A stretch of DNA of 64,000 bases from Salegentibacter sediminis (GTDB lineage: Bacteria; Bacteroidota; Bacteroidia; Flavobacteriales; Flavobacteriaceae): the NCBI RefSeq assembly GCF_002078605.1, contig NZ_MSJR01000001.1, forward strand, positions 682,001 through 746,000, read 5' to 3'. The notes beneath the pieces were generated by a model. That model made no database searches. It was given only the letters and a program-made list of their open reading frames with translations, and was not told the DNA's origin. The translations under genes were made by a program, and so were the position numbers. Below are positions 17,510-25,771 of this stretch, piece after piece (positions within the stretch are counted from its first letter, which is position 1; each line of letters begins with the position of its first letter).

Positions 17510-18108
17510 TAGAAAAGACAAAAATTGGAGTTATTGTTTTGGCAGCGGGGGCTTCTAGAAGGCTTGGTTTTCCAAAACAACTGGTGGAATTTAAAGGCAA
17601 ACCTTTACTACAGCATAGTATGGATGTAGCGGAATTACTTGAATTCGATTGCAGGATGTTAATGTTGGGGTCAAATGCAGAAAAGATTAAAAAGGGACTG
17701 GACATTGGGAACTTTACCATTATCATTAATGAAGAATGGGGACTAGGTATGGGCACGAGTATAAGCAAAGGCGTTGCCTCTGCCCTAAACGCTAAAAGTG
17801 ATCTTGAACATATTTTAATATTACTTTCAGATCAGCCTTTTGTTACCAAAGAAAAAATTCAGGAATTAATTCGGGTGCAGATAGAAAATAAAAAGCCTGC
17901 AACTTTTTCCGAATATGACGGGGAGGTCGGGGTGCCTGCAATTTTTTCAAAGGAAACTTTTTCGGATTTAATGATGCTAAAAAAAGACCAGGGCGCTAAA
18001 AAACTAATATTAGACGAGAAAATAAGCTTTGAAACCCTAAAATTTGAAGGAGGAAATTTTGACGTGGATACCGCTGAAGATGTGGAACAATTAAAACAGA
18101 TGGAATGA
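17506..18108 (+). CDS. mocA: MocA-type nucleotidyltransferase (molybdenum cofactor cytidylyltransferase)
   Basis: 200 residues with an NTP-transferase fold. LAAGASRRLGFPKQL (12-26) is the nucleotide-binding signature, LILLSDQPFVT the metal-binding motif, and FDVDTAEDVEQL the usual MobA/MocA ending. MocA adds CMP to Mo-molybdopterin to give MCD, the form found in many bacterial xanthine-oxidase-family enzymes of the CoxL/IorB kind. A MobA (GMP) role is less likely because no DMSO-reductase-family enzyme is nearby. It overlaps its neighbours by 4 bp on both sides. Confidence 0.85.
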   Translation: MIEKTKIGVIVLAAGASRRLGFPKQLVEFKGKPLLQHSMDVAELLEFDCRMLMLGSNAEKIKKGLDIGNFTIIINEEWGLGMGTSISKGVASALNAKSDLEHILILLSDQPFVTKEKIQELIRVQIENKKPATFSEYDGEVGVPAIFSKETFSDLMMLKKDQGAKKLILDEKISFETLKFEGGNFDVDTAEDVEQLKQME

Positions 18109-18341
18109 AGATAAATATTAAATATTTCGGAATGATTGCCGAAACCGCGGGCAAAAATGAAGAAATCCTGGAAGTGGACGAGGGGATTTTTGCCAGGGAG
18201 TTGAAAGCCCGGCAAATAAAAACTTACCAGATTGCTGATCCGGAATCTGTACAACTTGCGGTGAACCAAAATTTAAATACTGAAGTTGAACTAAAAGAAG
18301 GCGATGAGGTTGCATTTTTACCGCCCTTCGCAGGAGGATGA
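18105..18341 (+). CDS. moaD: MoaD, molybdopterin synthase small subunit
   Basis: 78 residues with a ubiquitin-like fold ending in the functional Gly-Gly tail (FLPPFAGG). The C-terminal glycine is adenylated by MoeB, converted to a thiocarboxylate and delivers sulfur to cPMP in the MoaE active site. Size and tail match MoaD; ThiS is unlikely given the surrounding Moco genes. It overlaps the mocA and moeB genes. Confidence 0.9.
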   Translation: MKINIKYFGMIAETAGKNEEILEVDEGIFARELKARQIKTYQIADPESVQLAVNQNLNTEVELKEGDEVAFLPPFAGG

Positions 18342-19351
18342 TGAGATACGATAGACAAATAAAGTTGGATGAGGTTGGTTTTTCTGGCCAGGAGAAACTA
18401 AAGAATTCGAGCGTTTTAATTGTAGGGGTTGGTGGACTGGGCTGTCCCGCAGCCCAATACCTTGTGGGAGCGGGAGTGGGACGAATTGGTCTTATGGATC
18501 ACGACCGGGTTTCGCTTTCCAATCTTCACAGACAGGTATTGTTTGATGAAAGCGATGTTGGTAAATCCAAAGCTGTTGTGGGCAAAGAAAAACTTCAAAC
18601 ACTTAATTCCGAAGTTGAAATTGAAGATTACCAGGAAGCCTTGACTATTGATAATGCAGAAACACTTTTTCAGCAATATGATATTATTATGGACGGGACC
18701 GATAATTTTGAAACGAAATACCTGATCAATGATGCCTGTATTTTAACGGAAAAACCCTGGATCTACGCTTCAATTTATAAGCATGAGGGGCAACTTTCAG
18801 TTTTTAATTATAAAAACGGGCCTTCCTATCGCTGTCTTTTTCCAAAAACTACACAGCAAAATATAAGCTGTGAAGCTACGGGCGTTCTGGGAGTTACCCC
18901 CGGAATCCTGGGAATGCTCCAGGCTACCGAGGTTCTTAAAATCATTCTTGAAACCGGTAATGTGCTTTCTGGAAAATTAAAACTGATAAATATCCTTTCA
19001 GGAACCGGGGAGGTAATGAATATTCAGCAACGACCGGAGGAGATCGAAAAGATCAGAAACAACGGGATTATCCCGGTGAAAATAGAATGTGAACTTAAGG
19101 ATAAATCAAAAACCTTCCTTGATATTCGTGAGGTTTTTGAACAACCAAAAGTAGCTTCAGAAAATGTAATTCAAATCCCACTGAGCAAGCTTGATGAGCG
19201 TATTTGGGAAATTCCGAAGGAAGAAGAAGTGCTGGTTTTTTGCAAGGAGGGTAAGCGCAGTAAAAAGCTTGTGGATTTACTAAAAGCTGAATACGGCTTT
19301 GAAAATTTAAAAAATGTTGAAGGAGGTATAAAAACTATAATTGATGGATAA
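18341..19351 (+). CDS. moeB: MoeB-type MoaD-adenylating enzyme with C-terminal rhodanese domain
   Basis: 336 residues. The N-terminal E1-like domain carries the ATP-binding GVGGLGCP (29-36), LMDHD and NLHRQVLF (61-68); a conserved CLFPK appears later. The last 100 residues form a rhodanese domain with Cys301 in VFCKEGKRSKK, as in MOCS3/MoeZR proteins. One polypeptide could thus adenylate MoaD and transfer the sulfur. I start at the second of two adjacent ATGs (18341; the other is 18338), because MRYDRQ is the common beginning. Confidence 0.88.
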   Translation: MRYDRQIKLDEVGFSGQEKLKNSSVLIVGVGGLGCPAAQYLVGAGVGRIGLMDHDRVSLSNLHRQVLFDESDVGKSKAVVGKEKLQTLNSEVEIEDYQEALTIDNAETLFQQYDIIMDGTDNFETKYLINDACILTEKPWIYASIYKHEGQLSVFNYKNGPSYRCLFPKTTQQNISCEATGVLGVTPGILGMLQATEVLKIILETGNVLSGKLKLINILSGTGEVMNIQQRPEEIEKIRNNGIIPVKIECELKDKSKTFLDIREVFEQPKVASENVIQIPLSKLDERIWEIPKEEEVLVFCKEGKRSKKLVDLLKAEYGFENLKNVEGGIKTIIDG

Positions 19352-19787
19352 GAAAAAACCGAAAAAAGTATTTATGCAGGGCGCGATTCCGCCGGAAAAG
19401 ATTGCCAAATCGATCGCAAATCACCAGTCAAAGACCAATATCGGGGCGCACAGCATTTTCCTGGGACAGGTTCGTGCCGATGAAATTGATTGTAAAACCG
19501 TGAGCGCGATAGATTATTCGGCTTATGAGGAAATGGCCGAGCAGGTATTTCACGAAATAAGGGAGGATGCCTTTTCAAAATTCGATATTACCTGCGCCCA
19601 TATTTACCATAGCCTTGGCGAAGTGAAAACTGGCGAATTATGCCTGTTTGTATTTACTTCCTCAGCACATAGAAAAATTGCTATAGAAGCCTGTAATTAT
19701 TTTGTCGAAGAAATAAAGGCAAAAGTGCCAATTTTCGGAAAAGAGATTTTCGAAGATCAAACTCATCAATGGAAAGTGAATAAATAA
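19344..19787 (+). CDS. moaE: MoaE, molybdopterin synthase large subunit
   Basis: 147 residues. Conserved blocks include GAHSIFLGQVRAD, IDYSAYEEMAEQVFHEI, the HIYHSLGEVKTGELCLFV segment, AHRKIAIEACNYFVEEIK and a Lys-rich active-site region VPIFGKEIFED. With MoaD it converts cPMP into molybdopterin. The ATG at 19344 overlaps the moeB stop; a TTG one codon earlier is the only alternative. The next gene begins at the very next base after the stop. Confidence 0.9.
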   Translation: MDKKKPKKVFMQGAIPPEKIAKSIANHQSKTNIGAHSIFLGQVRADEIDCKTVSAIDYSAYEEMAEQVFHEIREDAFSKFDITCAHIYHSLGEVKTGELCLFVFTSSAHRKIAIEACNYFVEEIKAKVPIFGKEIFEDQTHQWKVNK

Positions 19788-20684
19788 ATGGTTGATATTA
19801 CCCATAAAATAACAACGCTTAGGGAAGCTACTGCAATTGCTGTGGTTAAAACTTCCAGTCAAGAAACGATAAAAAGGCTTCGGGAAAATTCCGTGCCCAA
19901 GGGCAATGTTTTTGAAATGGCGAAAGCCGCAGGTTTACTGGGGGTGAAAAAGACTCCTGATTTATTACCCGATTGCCATCCCTTACCCATCGAATATACC
20001 GGGATTGATTATGAAATTAACGGCCTGGAGATTCAAATTTCAGTGACAGTAAAAACGATCTATAAAACCGGGGTGGAAGTGGAAGCTATGCACGGGGCAA
20101 GTATCGTGGCCCTTACAATCTACGATATGCTGAAACCAATTGATAAGCAGGTAGAGATTGGAACCATAAAGCTTCAGCAGAAAAAAGGTGGAAAATCTTC
20201 ATTTAAAGTGAATTCCGAAGGACTTACGGCTATAGTGGTGGTTTGTTCGGATACCATTTCAGCCGGAAAAGGAGAAGATAAAGCCGGAAAGGCCATTGTT
20301 GCAAAATTAAAAGATTTGGGGATAACTTCTGAGATTCTCATTATTCCTGATGAAGCCCAGCAGATTACATCGGCTTTACTTAAGGCAAATTCAGACCTGG
20401 TAATATTTACAGGAGGTACCGGAGTAGGGCCGCGCGATGTGAGCCCGGACACCATATCGCCGCTATTGGATATCAGGCTAAAAGGCGTAGAAGAGCAAAT
20501 GAGAAATTACGGGCAACAGCGAATGCCGTATGCGATGCTGTCCAGATCGGTGGCAGGAATAAAAGATGGCAAACTGGTTCTGGCCCTGCCTGGGTCAACC
20601 AAAGGAGCGAAAGAGTGCATAGATGCGATATTTCCGCACGTGTTGCACGTTTATAAAGTGATAGAAGGAAAAAGACATGACTGA
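19788..20684 (+). CDS. MoaC-MoaB fusion (cPMP synthase and molybdopterin adenylyltransferase)
   Basis: 298 residues in two parts. Residues 1 to about 148 are MoaC, with DLLPDCHPLPI and VEAMHGASIVALTIYDMLK (the usual VEMEAL motif is changed to VEVEAMHG). Residues about 155-298 are MoaB/MogA, with CSDTISAGKGEDKAG and FTGGTGVGPRDVSPD. The protein would thus supply two separate steps: forming cyclic pyranopterin monophosphate together with MoaA, and adenylating molybdopterin before metal insertion. Such bifunctional fusions are known in Bacteroidetes. It overlaps moaA by 8 bp. Confidence 0.9.
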   Translation: MVDITHKITTLREATAIAVVKTSSQETIKRLRENSVPKGNVFEMAKAAGLLGVKKTPDLLPDCHPLPIEYTGIDYEINGLEIQISVTVKTIYKTGVEVEAMHGASIVALTIYDMLKPIDKQVEIGTIKLQQKKGGKSSFKVNSEGLTAIVVVCSDTISAGKGEDKAGKAIVAKLKDLGITSEILIIPDEAQQITSALLKANSDLVIFTGGTGVGPRDVSPDTISPLLDIRLKGVEEQMRNYGQQRMPYAMLSRSVAGIKDGKLVLALPGSTKGAKECIDAIFPHVLHVYKVIEGKRHD

Positions 20685-21669
20685 AGCGAAAAAACAAATA
20701 GTAGACAATTTTGGAAGACCACATACTTACCTTAGAATTTCACTCACCGACAGGTGTAATTTAAGGTGTTTCTACTGTATGCCTGAGGATGGGGTTGAAC
20801 TTATCGAGAAACCGAATATTATGAGCCTGGAAGAAATTATTGAGTTATCCAGGACATTTCGGGATCTCGGGGTAGATACCATCCGGCTTACCGGCGGGGA
20901 ACCATTGGTAAGAAAGAATTTTGGTTACCTCGTTGAGGAACTGGCAAAACTTGGGGTCACCTTAAAAATCACTACCAATGGGATTACTTTGGATAAATAC
21001 CTGGAGTTGTTTCAAAAGATCGGGCTTCGAAAAATCAATTTAAGCCTGGATACCCTGGATAAGGCCAAATCTGTATTTATCACCAAGCGCGACTATTTTG
21101 AACGTGTAATGAGAAACCTGGAAAAATCCCTGGAGATGGATATGGAGGTTAAACTCAACATTGTTTTAATCAAAGGGGTAAACGACAACGAGATTAATGA
21201 TTTTATTGCGTTTACCAAACATAAGAACCTGACCGTTAAGTTTATTGAATTTATGCCTTTTAAGGGCAATAAATGGGACTGGAGCAAAGGGGTTGGAAAA
21301 CAGGAAATCCTCGATACCATTTCTGAGCAGTTTGGAACTATTCAGGAACTAAAGAATCCGCGGCATAGTACCTCTTCTAATTTTAAAGTGGATGGACACA
21401 CCGGAAGTTTTGCCATTGTAAGTACTATTACCAGTCCTTTCTGCGAAGATTGTAACAGGATTCGGGTGACCGCCGATGGAAAAATGATGAATTGCCTTTT
21501 TGCCAGTTCTGATACCGATTTGCTGACACCAATGCGAAACGGGGAACCAATGAATGATATAATAATGAACGCCATAAAAACCAAGAAATATTCCCGGGAT
21601 GGGATGGATGTAAAGATGGACGCCGATCATTATGAGAAAAACAGGTCGATGATTTCAATAGGAGGCTAA
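20677..21669 (+). CDS. moaA: MoaA, GTP 3',8-cyclase (radical SAM)
   Basis: 330 residues. The N-terminal [4Fe-4S] cluster binding SAM uses Cys27, Cys31 and Cys34 (DRCNLRCFYCMPEDG); the second cluster, which binds GTP, uses Cys256, Cys259 and Cys273. The C-terminal Gly-Gly needed for activity is present (SMISIGG). It performs the first step of Moco synthesis. The start overlaps moaCB by 8 bp and the stop overlaps moeA by 1 bp. Confidence 0.95.
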   Translation: MTEAKKQIVDNFGRPHTYLRISLTDRCNLRCFYCMPEDGVELIEKPNIMSLEEIIELSRTFRDLGVDTIRLTGGEPLVRKNFGYLVEELAKLGVTLKITTNGITLDKYLELFQKIGLRKINLSLDTLDKAKSVFITKRDYFERVMRNLEKSLEMDMEVKLNIVLIKGVNDNEINDFIAFTKHKNLTVKFIEFMPFKGNKWDWSKGVGKQEILDTISEQFGTIQELKNPRHSTSSNFKVDGHTGSFAIVSTITSPFCEDCNRIRVTADGKMMNCLFASSDTDLLTPMRNGEPMNDIIMNAIKTKKYSRDGMDVKMDADHYEKNRSMISIGG

Positions 21670-22835
21670 TGTTACAAATAGAAGAAGCTTTAAAAATTAT
21701 TCGGAATCAACAAGTTCAGGTTAAAACTGAAACAAGGGAGTTGAGCGATTGCCTGGGGTTTTCACTTTTTAATGAAATCTCAGCCCCTTTCGATATGCCT
21801 GCCTTTGACAATTCGGCTATGGATGGTTATGCCCTCTGTGGGATCTCAAAAGAATATAAAATTATAGGGGAAATTGCAGCAGGGGATGAAAGCCAATTCA
21901 GGTTAAGTGAAGGGGAAGCGGTACGGATTTTTACCGGGGCAAAAGTTCCCGAAAATACCAGTGCGGTGATGATGCAGGAGAAAACAAAAGTTTCCGGCAA
22001 TAAACTTTTTATTGAACAGCCTCTAAAGCACGGGCAGAGCATCAGGAAAAAAGGGGAGGAACTGAAAAAGGGTGAGATTGTTTTTCAAAAAGGATACACG
22101 ATCACCCCGGCAGGAATTGGGATGATAGGCAGTTTGGGAATTGATAAGGTTGAAGTGTTTAAAAAACCAATCATTCATTTGATTACAACCGGAAACGAAC
22201 TGGTTAAACCCGGAACGCTAAAAAAAGGAGGACAAATTTTTGAATCCAATAGTTATGCATTGGATTCAGCCTGTGAAGATTTTGGCTTTAGTTGTAAGGA
22301 GAAAAAGCAAATTCAGGATGATTTTAAAGCTATTAAAAACGGCATAAAAGATTCCCTTAATACTGCTGATATTTTGATTCTTTCCGGTGGCATATCGGTG
22401 GGGGATTATGATTTTGTAAAACAGGCATTGGAAGAGAACGGGGTGCAGGAACATTTCTATAAAGTCTTTCAGAAACCGGGTAAACCTCTTTACTTTGGAA
22501 GAAAAGAGAATAAATTTGTATTTGCTCTACCGGGCAATCCCGCTTCTTCATTAAGCTGTTTTTATATTTATGTATTGCCATTACTTTATAAGTTGAGCGG
22601 ATCTGTAAAAAAGGGGTTAGATCGCTTGAATCTTCCTATTGCGAAAGATTATGATAACAAATCTGACCGGCCCTCCTTCTTAAAGGCAAATATTCAGAAT
22701 GGATTTGTTGAAATATTAGACGGGCAGGGATCTTCTATGATAAAATCTATGGCACTTGGAAATGCTTTGGTTTTTATGGACGCCACTATTTCAGTTAAAA
22801 AGGGAGAGGGTGTAGATTGTTATTTAATTTCCTGA
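21669..22835 (+). CDS. moeA: MoeA, molybdopterin molybdenumtransferase
   Basis: 388 residues with the MoeA order: the N-terminal region with MPAFDNSAMDGYAL, the MPT-binding domain with ITTGNELV, ILILSGGISVGDYDFVK and ALPGNPASS, and a C-terminal beta-barrel. It inserts molybdate into adenylated molybdopterin. The size matches single MoeA proteins; there is no fused MogA, consistent with that function sitting in the moaCB fusion. Start and stop are tightly coupled to neighbours. Confidence 0.93.
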   Translation: MLQIEEALKIIRNQQVQVKTETRELSDCLGFSLFNEISAPFDMPAFDNSAMDGYALCGISKEYKIIGEIAAGDESQFRLSEGEAVRIFTGAKVPENTSAVMMQEKTKVSGNKLFIEQPLKHGQSIRKKGEELKKGEIVFQKGYTITPAGIGMIGSLGIDKVEVFKKPIIHLITTGNELVKPGTLKKGGQIFESNSYALDSACEDFGFSCKEKKQIQDDFKAIKNGIKDSLNTADILILSGGISVGDYDFVKQALEENGVQEHFYKVFQKPGKPLYFGRKENKFVFALPGNPASSLSCFYIYVLPLLYKLSGSVKKGLDRLNLPIAKDYDNKSDRPSFLKANIQNGFVEILDGQGSSMIKSMALGNALVFMDATISVKKGEGVDCYLIS

Positions 22836-22836
22836 T

Positions 22837-23592
22837 ATGCCTTTAGAATACCTCCCTTTTGTTTTCTTTTTTATCGCATTATTTTATAGTTCGGTTGGTT
22901 TTGGTGGTGGCTCCAGTTACCTGGCAATCCTTAGTCTTGTATTAACCGACTTTTATGAAATACGGTCTACCGCATTAATACTGAATATATTTGTGGTAAC
23001 TATCGGTACCCTGGTTTTTATTAAAAACAGTGTGCTTAAATTAAAATTAATATGGCCATTTTTTGTGCTGAGTATTCCATTGGCCTACCTGGGGGCGGTA
23101 ATTAAATTATCGCAAACTACATTTTTTCTAATCCTTGGAGGCGCATTGGTGATGGCAGGTTTTTTTATGATTTTAAAATTTCTGCAAAATAAAATACAGA
23201 CTCAAGAATTTTCCAATCCTAAAAAAATTATTCTTGGCGGAAGTATAGGCCTACTTTCAGGAATATCCGGGATAGGAGGAGGAATTTTCTTATCTCCAGT
23301 TTTAAACCTTTTGAACTGGGCGAATCCCCGCATCATTGCATCGGTAGCTTCTGTTTTTATTCTGGTTAATTCCTTAGCCGGACTTATTGGACTAAATATG
23401 GCCGGGACTTTTCAAGTAAATTATAGCCTCATATTTAAATTGATTATTGCTGTAATCTTGGGTGGAAGCCTGGGGTCTTATCTTTCTAATAAAAGATTTA
23501 ACCTAAAATTTCTAGGGATATTTACTGCTTTTCTTGTAATCTATGTAGGGTTGCGCCTCGTTCTATTTCATGGTTTTGCAATAAAGATTTAG
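22837..23592 (+). CDS. TauE/SafE-family (TSUP) membrane permease
   Basis: 251 residues, mostly hydrophobic, with about eight membrane helices and the duplicated TSUP signature (VGFGGGSSYLAIL early; GLLSGISGIGGGIFLSPVL in the second half). It follows moeA by a single base and closes the cofactor operon. TSUP proteins move sulfite, sulfonates or other small anions. As no modABC molybdate transporter is present in the element, this permease may handle an anion needed by or produced from the pathway (molybdate, sulfite or the enzyme's product); that is inference only. Confidence 0.85.
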   Translation: MPLEYLPFVFFFIALFYSSVGFGGGSSYLAILSLVLTDFYEIRSTALILNIFVVTIGTLVFIKNSVLKLKLIWPFFVLSIPLAYLGAVIKLSQTTFFLILGGALVMAGFFMILKFLQNKIQTQEFSNPKKIILGGSIGLLSGISGIGGGIFLSPVLNLLNWANPRIIASVASVFILVNSLAGLIGLNMAGTFQVNYSLIFKLIIAVILGGSLGSYLSNKRFNLKFLGIFTAFLVIYVGLRLVLFHGFAIKI

Positions 23593-23743
23593 ACTTTATA
23601 GCACTAAATTATTTGCCTTGGAATTATAATTTTTCGTTAAAAATAATAACCATATTTGCTCATAATAAAATTTTTTAGGGAGGGTTAGAAGACGTTTTAA
23701 TAAATTCCAGCCCCAAATCTACCATAACTTACCTGCGCCGGAT

Positions 23744-23799
23744 CCTATGCTGTTTTTATAGCGTACGGGAAGTTAAGTGTAAAGTAAAAACAGCATAGG
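23744..23799. repeat. 15-bp perfect inverted repeat between cargo and mobilisation genes
   Basis: CCTATGCTGTTTTTA (23744-23758) and its exact complement (23785-23799) enclose 26 nt; partial complementarity (TGCGCC / GGCGCA) continues outside. The adjoining operons converge here, and neither arm has a classic U-tract terminator layout, so it may be a terminator variant, a recombination scar or a site used in transfer. The rest of 23593-23813 shows no gene. Confidence 0.6.
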
Positions 23800-23813
23800 G
23801 CGCACCTACTGCT

Positions 23814-24215
23814 TCATTTTGAAGTATTATTTCCTTTCTGAACTGGAATTTCTTTTCTTAGCTGGCTATTTAATTTCTGGGTCTCATTTTGGCTTCCAAT
23901 CACCTTATAGGTGAGATAACTAAATGATATCAGTAGGACCAATAAAATACTGAGAAGTAATCCTGCCAGGCTCTTAGGAAGGATATATGCCCTTTCCAAT
24001 TTTGAAAGTATTAATTCCAGATTTCCAGTTCTCGCATTTTCCTTTTGCTGCTGGACCTCAAGAAAGGAATTCAAATGTTTTTCTAAGACCTCCGTACTCA
24101 GCGGCACACTGGTTTTGTGCAATTTATTAGATAGATCTTCAAGGCGCTCCAGGGATGATTTAAAATCAGCCATCTCATCGGCCATCAGTTCCATAATTTC
24201 ATCCAGTTTTTTCAT
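23814..24215 (-). CDS. Mobilisation-associated membrane protein (unknown function)
   Basis: 133 residues. The first ~75 residues are charged and helical, probably coiled coil (LERLEDLSNKL ... LEKHLNSFLEVQQQ). One membrane helix follows at about 83-105 (LAGLLLSILLVLLISFSYLTY), then a short polar tail. Proteins of this build are regularly encoded directly after relaxase genes in Bacteroidetes mobilisable elements; here it lies 17 bp downstream of the relaxase. It may tether the relaxosome to the membrane, but this is a guess from context. Confidence 0.6.
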   Translation of the reverse strand: MKKLDEIMELMADEMADFKSSLERLEDLSNKLHKTSVPLSTEVLEKHLNSFLEVQQQKENARTGNLELILSKLERAYILPKSLAGLLLSILLVLLISFSYLTYKVIGSQNETQKLNSQLRKEIPVQKGNNTSK

Positions 24216-24232
24216 CCTTCAAACTTTTATAA

Positions 24233-25099
24233 TCACATTCCTATTCCTGTATCCATTACTTTTTTTAAAGCTCCTTTTATAATGTCTTTGGTTATTTTGG
24301 AGGCAAGGTTGCTGCTTAATTGCACCGTTTTGTTTAAAACCAAAAGGTTTCTTGGCGCCTCCTTTAATCTTGTAAAACTCTTGTTTTGTGAGATTACCGC
24401 AATTAATTTATTACCACTCATGGAACGGTCGATTTCACTGGCCTTAAGATTTACACCATTATATTCCATACGAAACCCCTGAAGCTTATTGGCTTTATTG
24501 ATTGTTGGAATCACCTCCACCTTGTAAGTTTTCATCTTATTTATATAATCATCCAGGGACTTTGGTTTTGTTTGCAAAACCCGATCATGAATACGCTTTA
24601 TTTCCTGCCGAAGGCCTTTTAATTCCTGAAGTTTTCCTTGCTGTACTTCCTTAACCCGGGTAAAACCTAATTCTTTTGCGACATTCTCTGCGGCTATTTG
24701 ACTGCGCTTTCCAATAAAACTGTCATTGTAGGCTTTACCATCAAAGCCAATTCTATTGGTATAGATATGAAGGTGGGTATGCGCTTTATCCCGGTGAACA
24801 AATCCTATGGACTGATGGTCTTGCAGTTTCATTTCTTTTAAAAACTTTCGGGCGAGTTCTTCCAGGTCTTTATTGTTTAAATTCTTTCCGTCTTCAATCG
24901 TTGGGCTTACTATGAAGCTTAAGGTATTCTTGTTACAGCGCTCATTCTGCGACTGGATAATCTTAAACTCCTCGGCTATCTCAGCGGGAGTATCTCCGGA
25001 CACATATTCTCTCAGTACAATTTCAGCTTCTTTTCCCTGGTTCCAACCATAGGAGATAGAAACTTTTGTTCCGGCAATGGCGTGTCCTTTCCCAATCAT
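24233..25099 (-). CDS. Relaxase / mobilisation nuclease
   Basis: 288 residues with the relaxase fold. The HUH motif is clear: His102, then His109 and His111 in HRDKAHTHLHIYTNRI, which binds the metal for nicking. Tyr17 (SISYGW) is a candidate catalytic tyrosine near the N-terminus. The C-terminal part (about 150-288) is helical and not recognisable as a helicase or primase, so this is a minimal MobP/BmpH-like relaxase. It overlaps the MobC-like gene by 4 bp. It should nick the element's oriT and lead the strand into a recipient through a helper element's secretion system. Confidence 0.88.
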   Translation of the reverse strand: MIGKGHAIAGTKVSISYGWNQGKEAEIVLREYVSGDTPAEIAEEFKIIQSQNERCNKNTLSFIVSPTIEDGKNLNNKDLEELARKFLKEMKLQDHQSIGFVHRDKAHTHLHIYTNRIGFDGKAYNDSFIGKRSQIAAENVAKELGFTRVKEVQQGKLQELKGLRQEIKRIHDRVLQTKPKSLDDYINKMKTYKVEVIPTINKANKLQGFRMEYNGVNLKASEIDRSMSGNKLIAVISQNKSFTRLKEAPRNLLVLNKTVQLSSNLASKITKDIIKGALKKVMDTGIGM

Positions 25100-25392
25100 T
25101 TTTTAAAGTTTTTTAAATGTTCTCTTATTTCATTGGCCAGACTTTTTACGGTTATGGCCAGCTTTGGATCCCGCTTTTTAAACATATTTCCAATTCGGGA
25201 AAAATTGTTTTTATACTGAACCAACATCTGGTATATTTCCAGTTGTTCAGGAGTAATTCGTTCTACAATATTCCTTTGAAAGGCCGCACCTCGGATATAT
25301 TCTGATAGGGAAATTCCTGCTCTGGCCGCTCTTCTTTTAAGCAGCTTTTTCTCGTAGATCGAGCAGCGAACCTGGATGTATTCCCTTTTCAT
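25096..25392 (-). CDS. MobC-like relaxosome accessory protein (ribbon-helix-helix)
   Basis: 98 residues. The N-terminus (YIQVRCSIYEKKLLKRRAARAGISLSEYIRGAA) is a ribbon-helix-helix DNA-binding unit, and the rest (QYKNNFSRIGNMFKK ... LANEIREHL) matches MobC-type proteins that melt oriT for the relaxase. It is the first gene of the mobilisation operon and sits about 30 bp from the palindrome at 25424-25464, its likely target. Confidence 0.82.
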   Translation of the reverse strand: MKREYIQVRCSIYEKKLLKRRAARAGISLSEYIRGAAFQRNIVERITPEQLEIYQMLVQYKNNFSRIGNMFKKRDPKLAITVKSLANEIREHLKNFKK

Positions 25393-25423
25393 ATTTTCTT
25401 TAAAATCTTTGCAACCATCGGGC

Positions 25424-25464
25424 GCAAAGCAAGATTGTCATTACAATGACACATCTTGCTTTGC
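25424..25464. other. Candidate origin of transfer (oriT): long near-perfect palindrome
   Basis: GCAAAGCAAGAT (25424-25435) pairs with ATCTTGCTTTGC (25453-25464); inside them TGTCATT and AATGACA also pair, separated by AC. The only flaw is one unpaired C at 25452, so the arms total 19 bp around a 2-nt centre. It lies directly upstream of the MobC-like and relaxase genes, the commonest place for oriT. Function is inferred from position and structure. Confidence 0.55.
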
Positions 25465-25586
25465 TGCTCCTTATTGAAATTTCACGTAACTATTATTATT
25501 CTCCCTTTCTTCAGGGAGGTAAGGATTATTTGATCAGCGGTAATTTTACCAACTTCTCGTTTTATTTATTTTTTAGTTAAGGTTGC

Positions 25587-25683
25587 GGAGGTAAGCCAAA
25601 AAAGGTTTAATAAAACAGATACTTTACAATTGCCAGATCAGAAGTTCTAATTTTCCTCCCTCAAGATTTTTTGGCTTACTTCC
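25587..25683. repeat. Inverted repeat upstream of the replication-like genes
   Basis: GTAAGCCAAAAAA (25591-25603) and TTTTTTGGCTTAC (25667-25679) are exact complements; allowing one mismatch the arms reach 17 bp. The 63-nt spacer has no gene. It stands between the mobilisation promoter region and the dnaC-like gene and could be part of a replication origin or a second transfer-related site. The remaining bases of 25393-25771 show no ORF. Confidence 0.45.
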
Positions 25684-25771
25684 AAATCCCATTTCCTGGA
25701 CGAACCTCTTTTTTCTAAGCTGCAGCTTTTGCGCAAGCGTGGGAAATGTGGTGAGGACTTTTTAGTACTAA

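Noticed and set aside
18105-19351. ThiS/ThiF thiamine genes
   Set aside because: The small protein's tail and the ThiF-like enzyme would fit either pathway, but they lie inside an unbroken Moco operon next to moaE.
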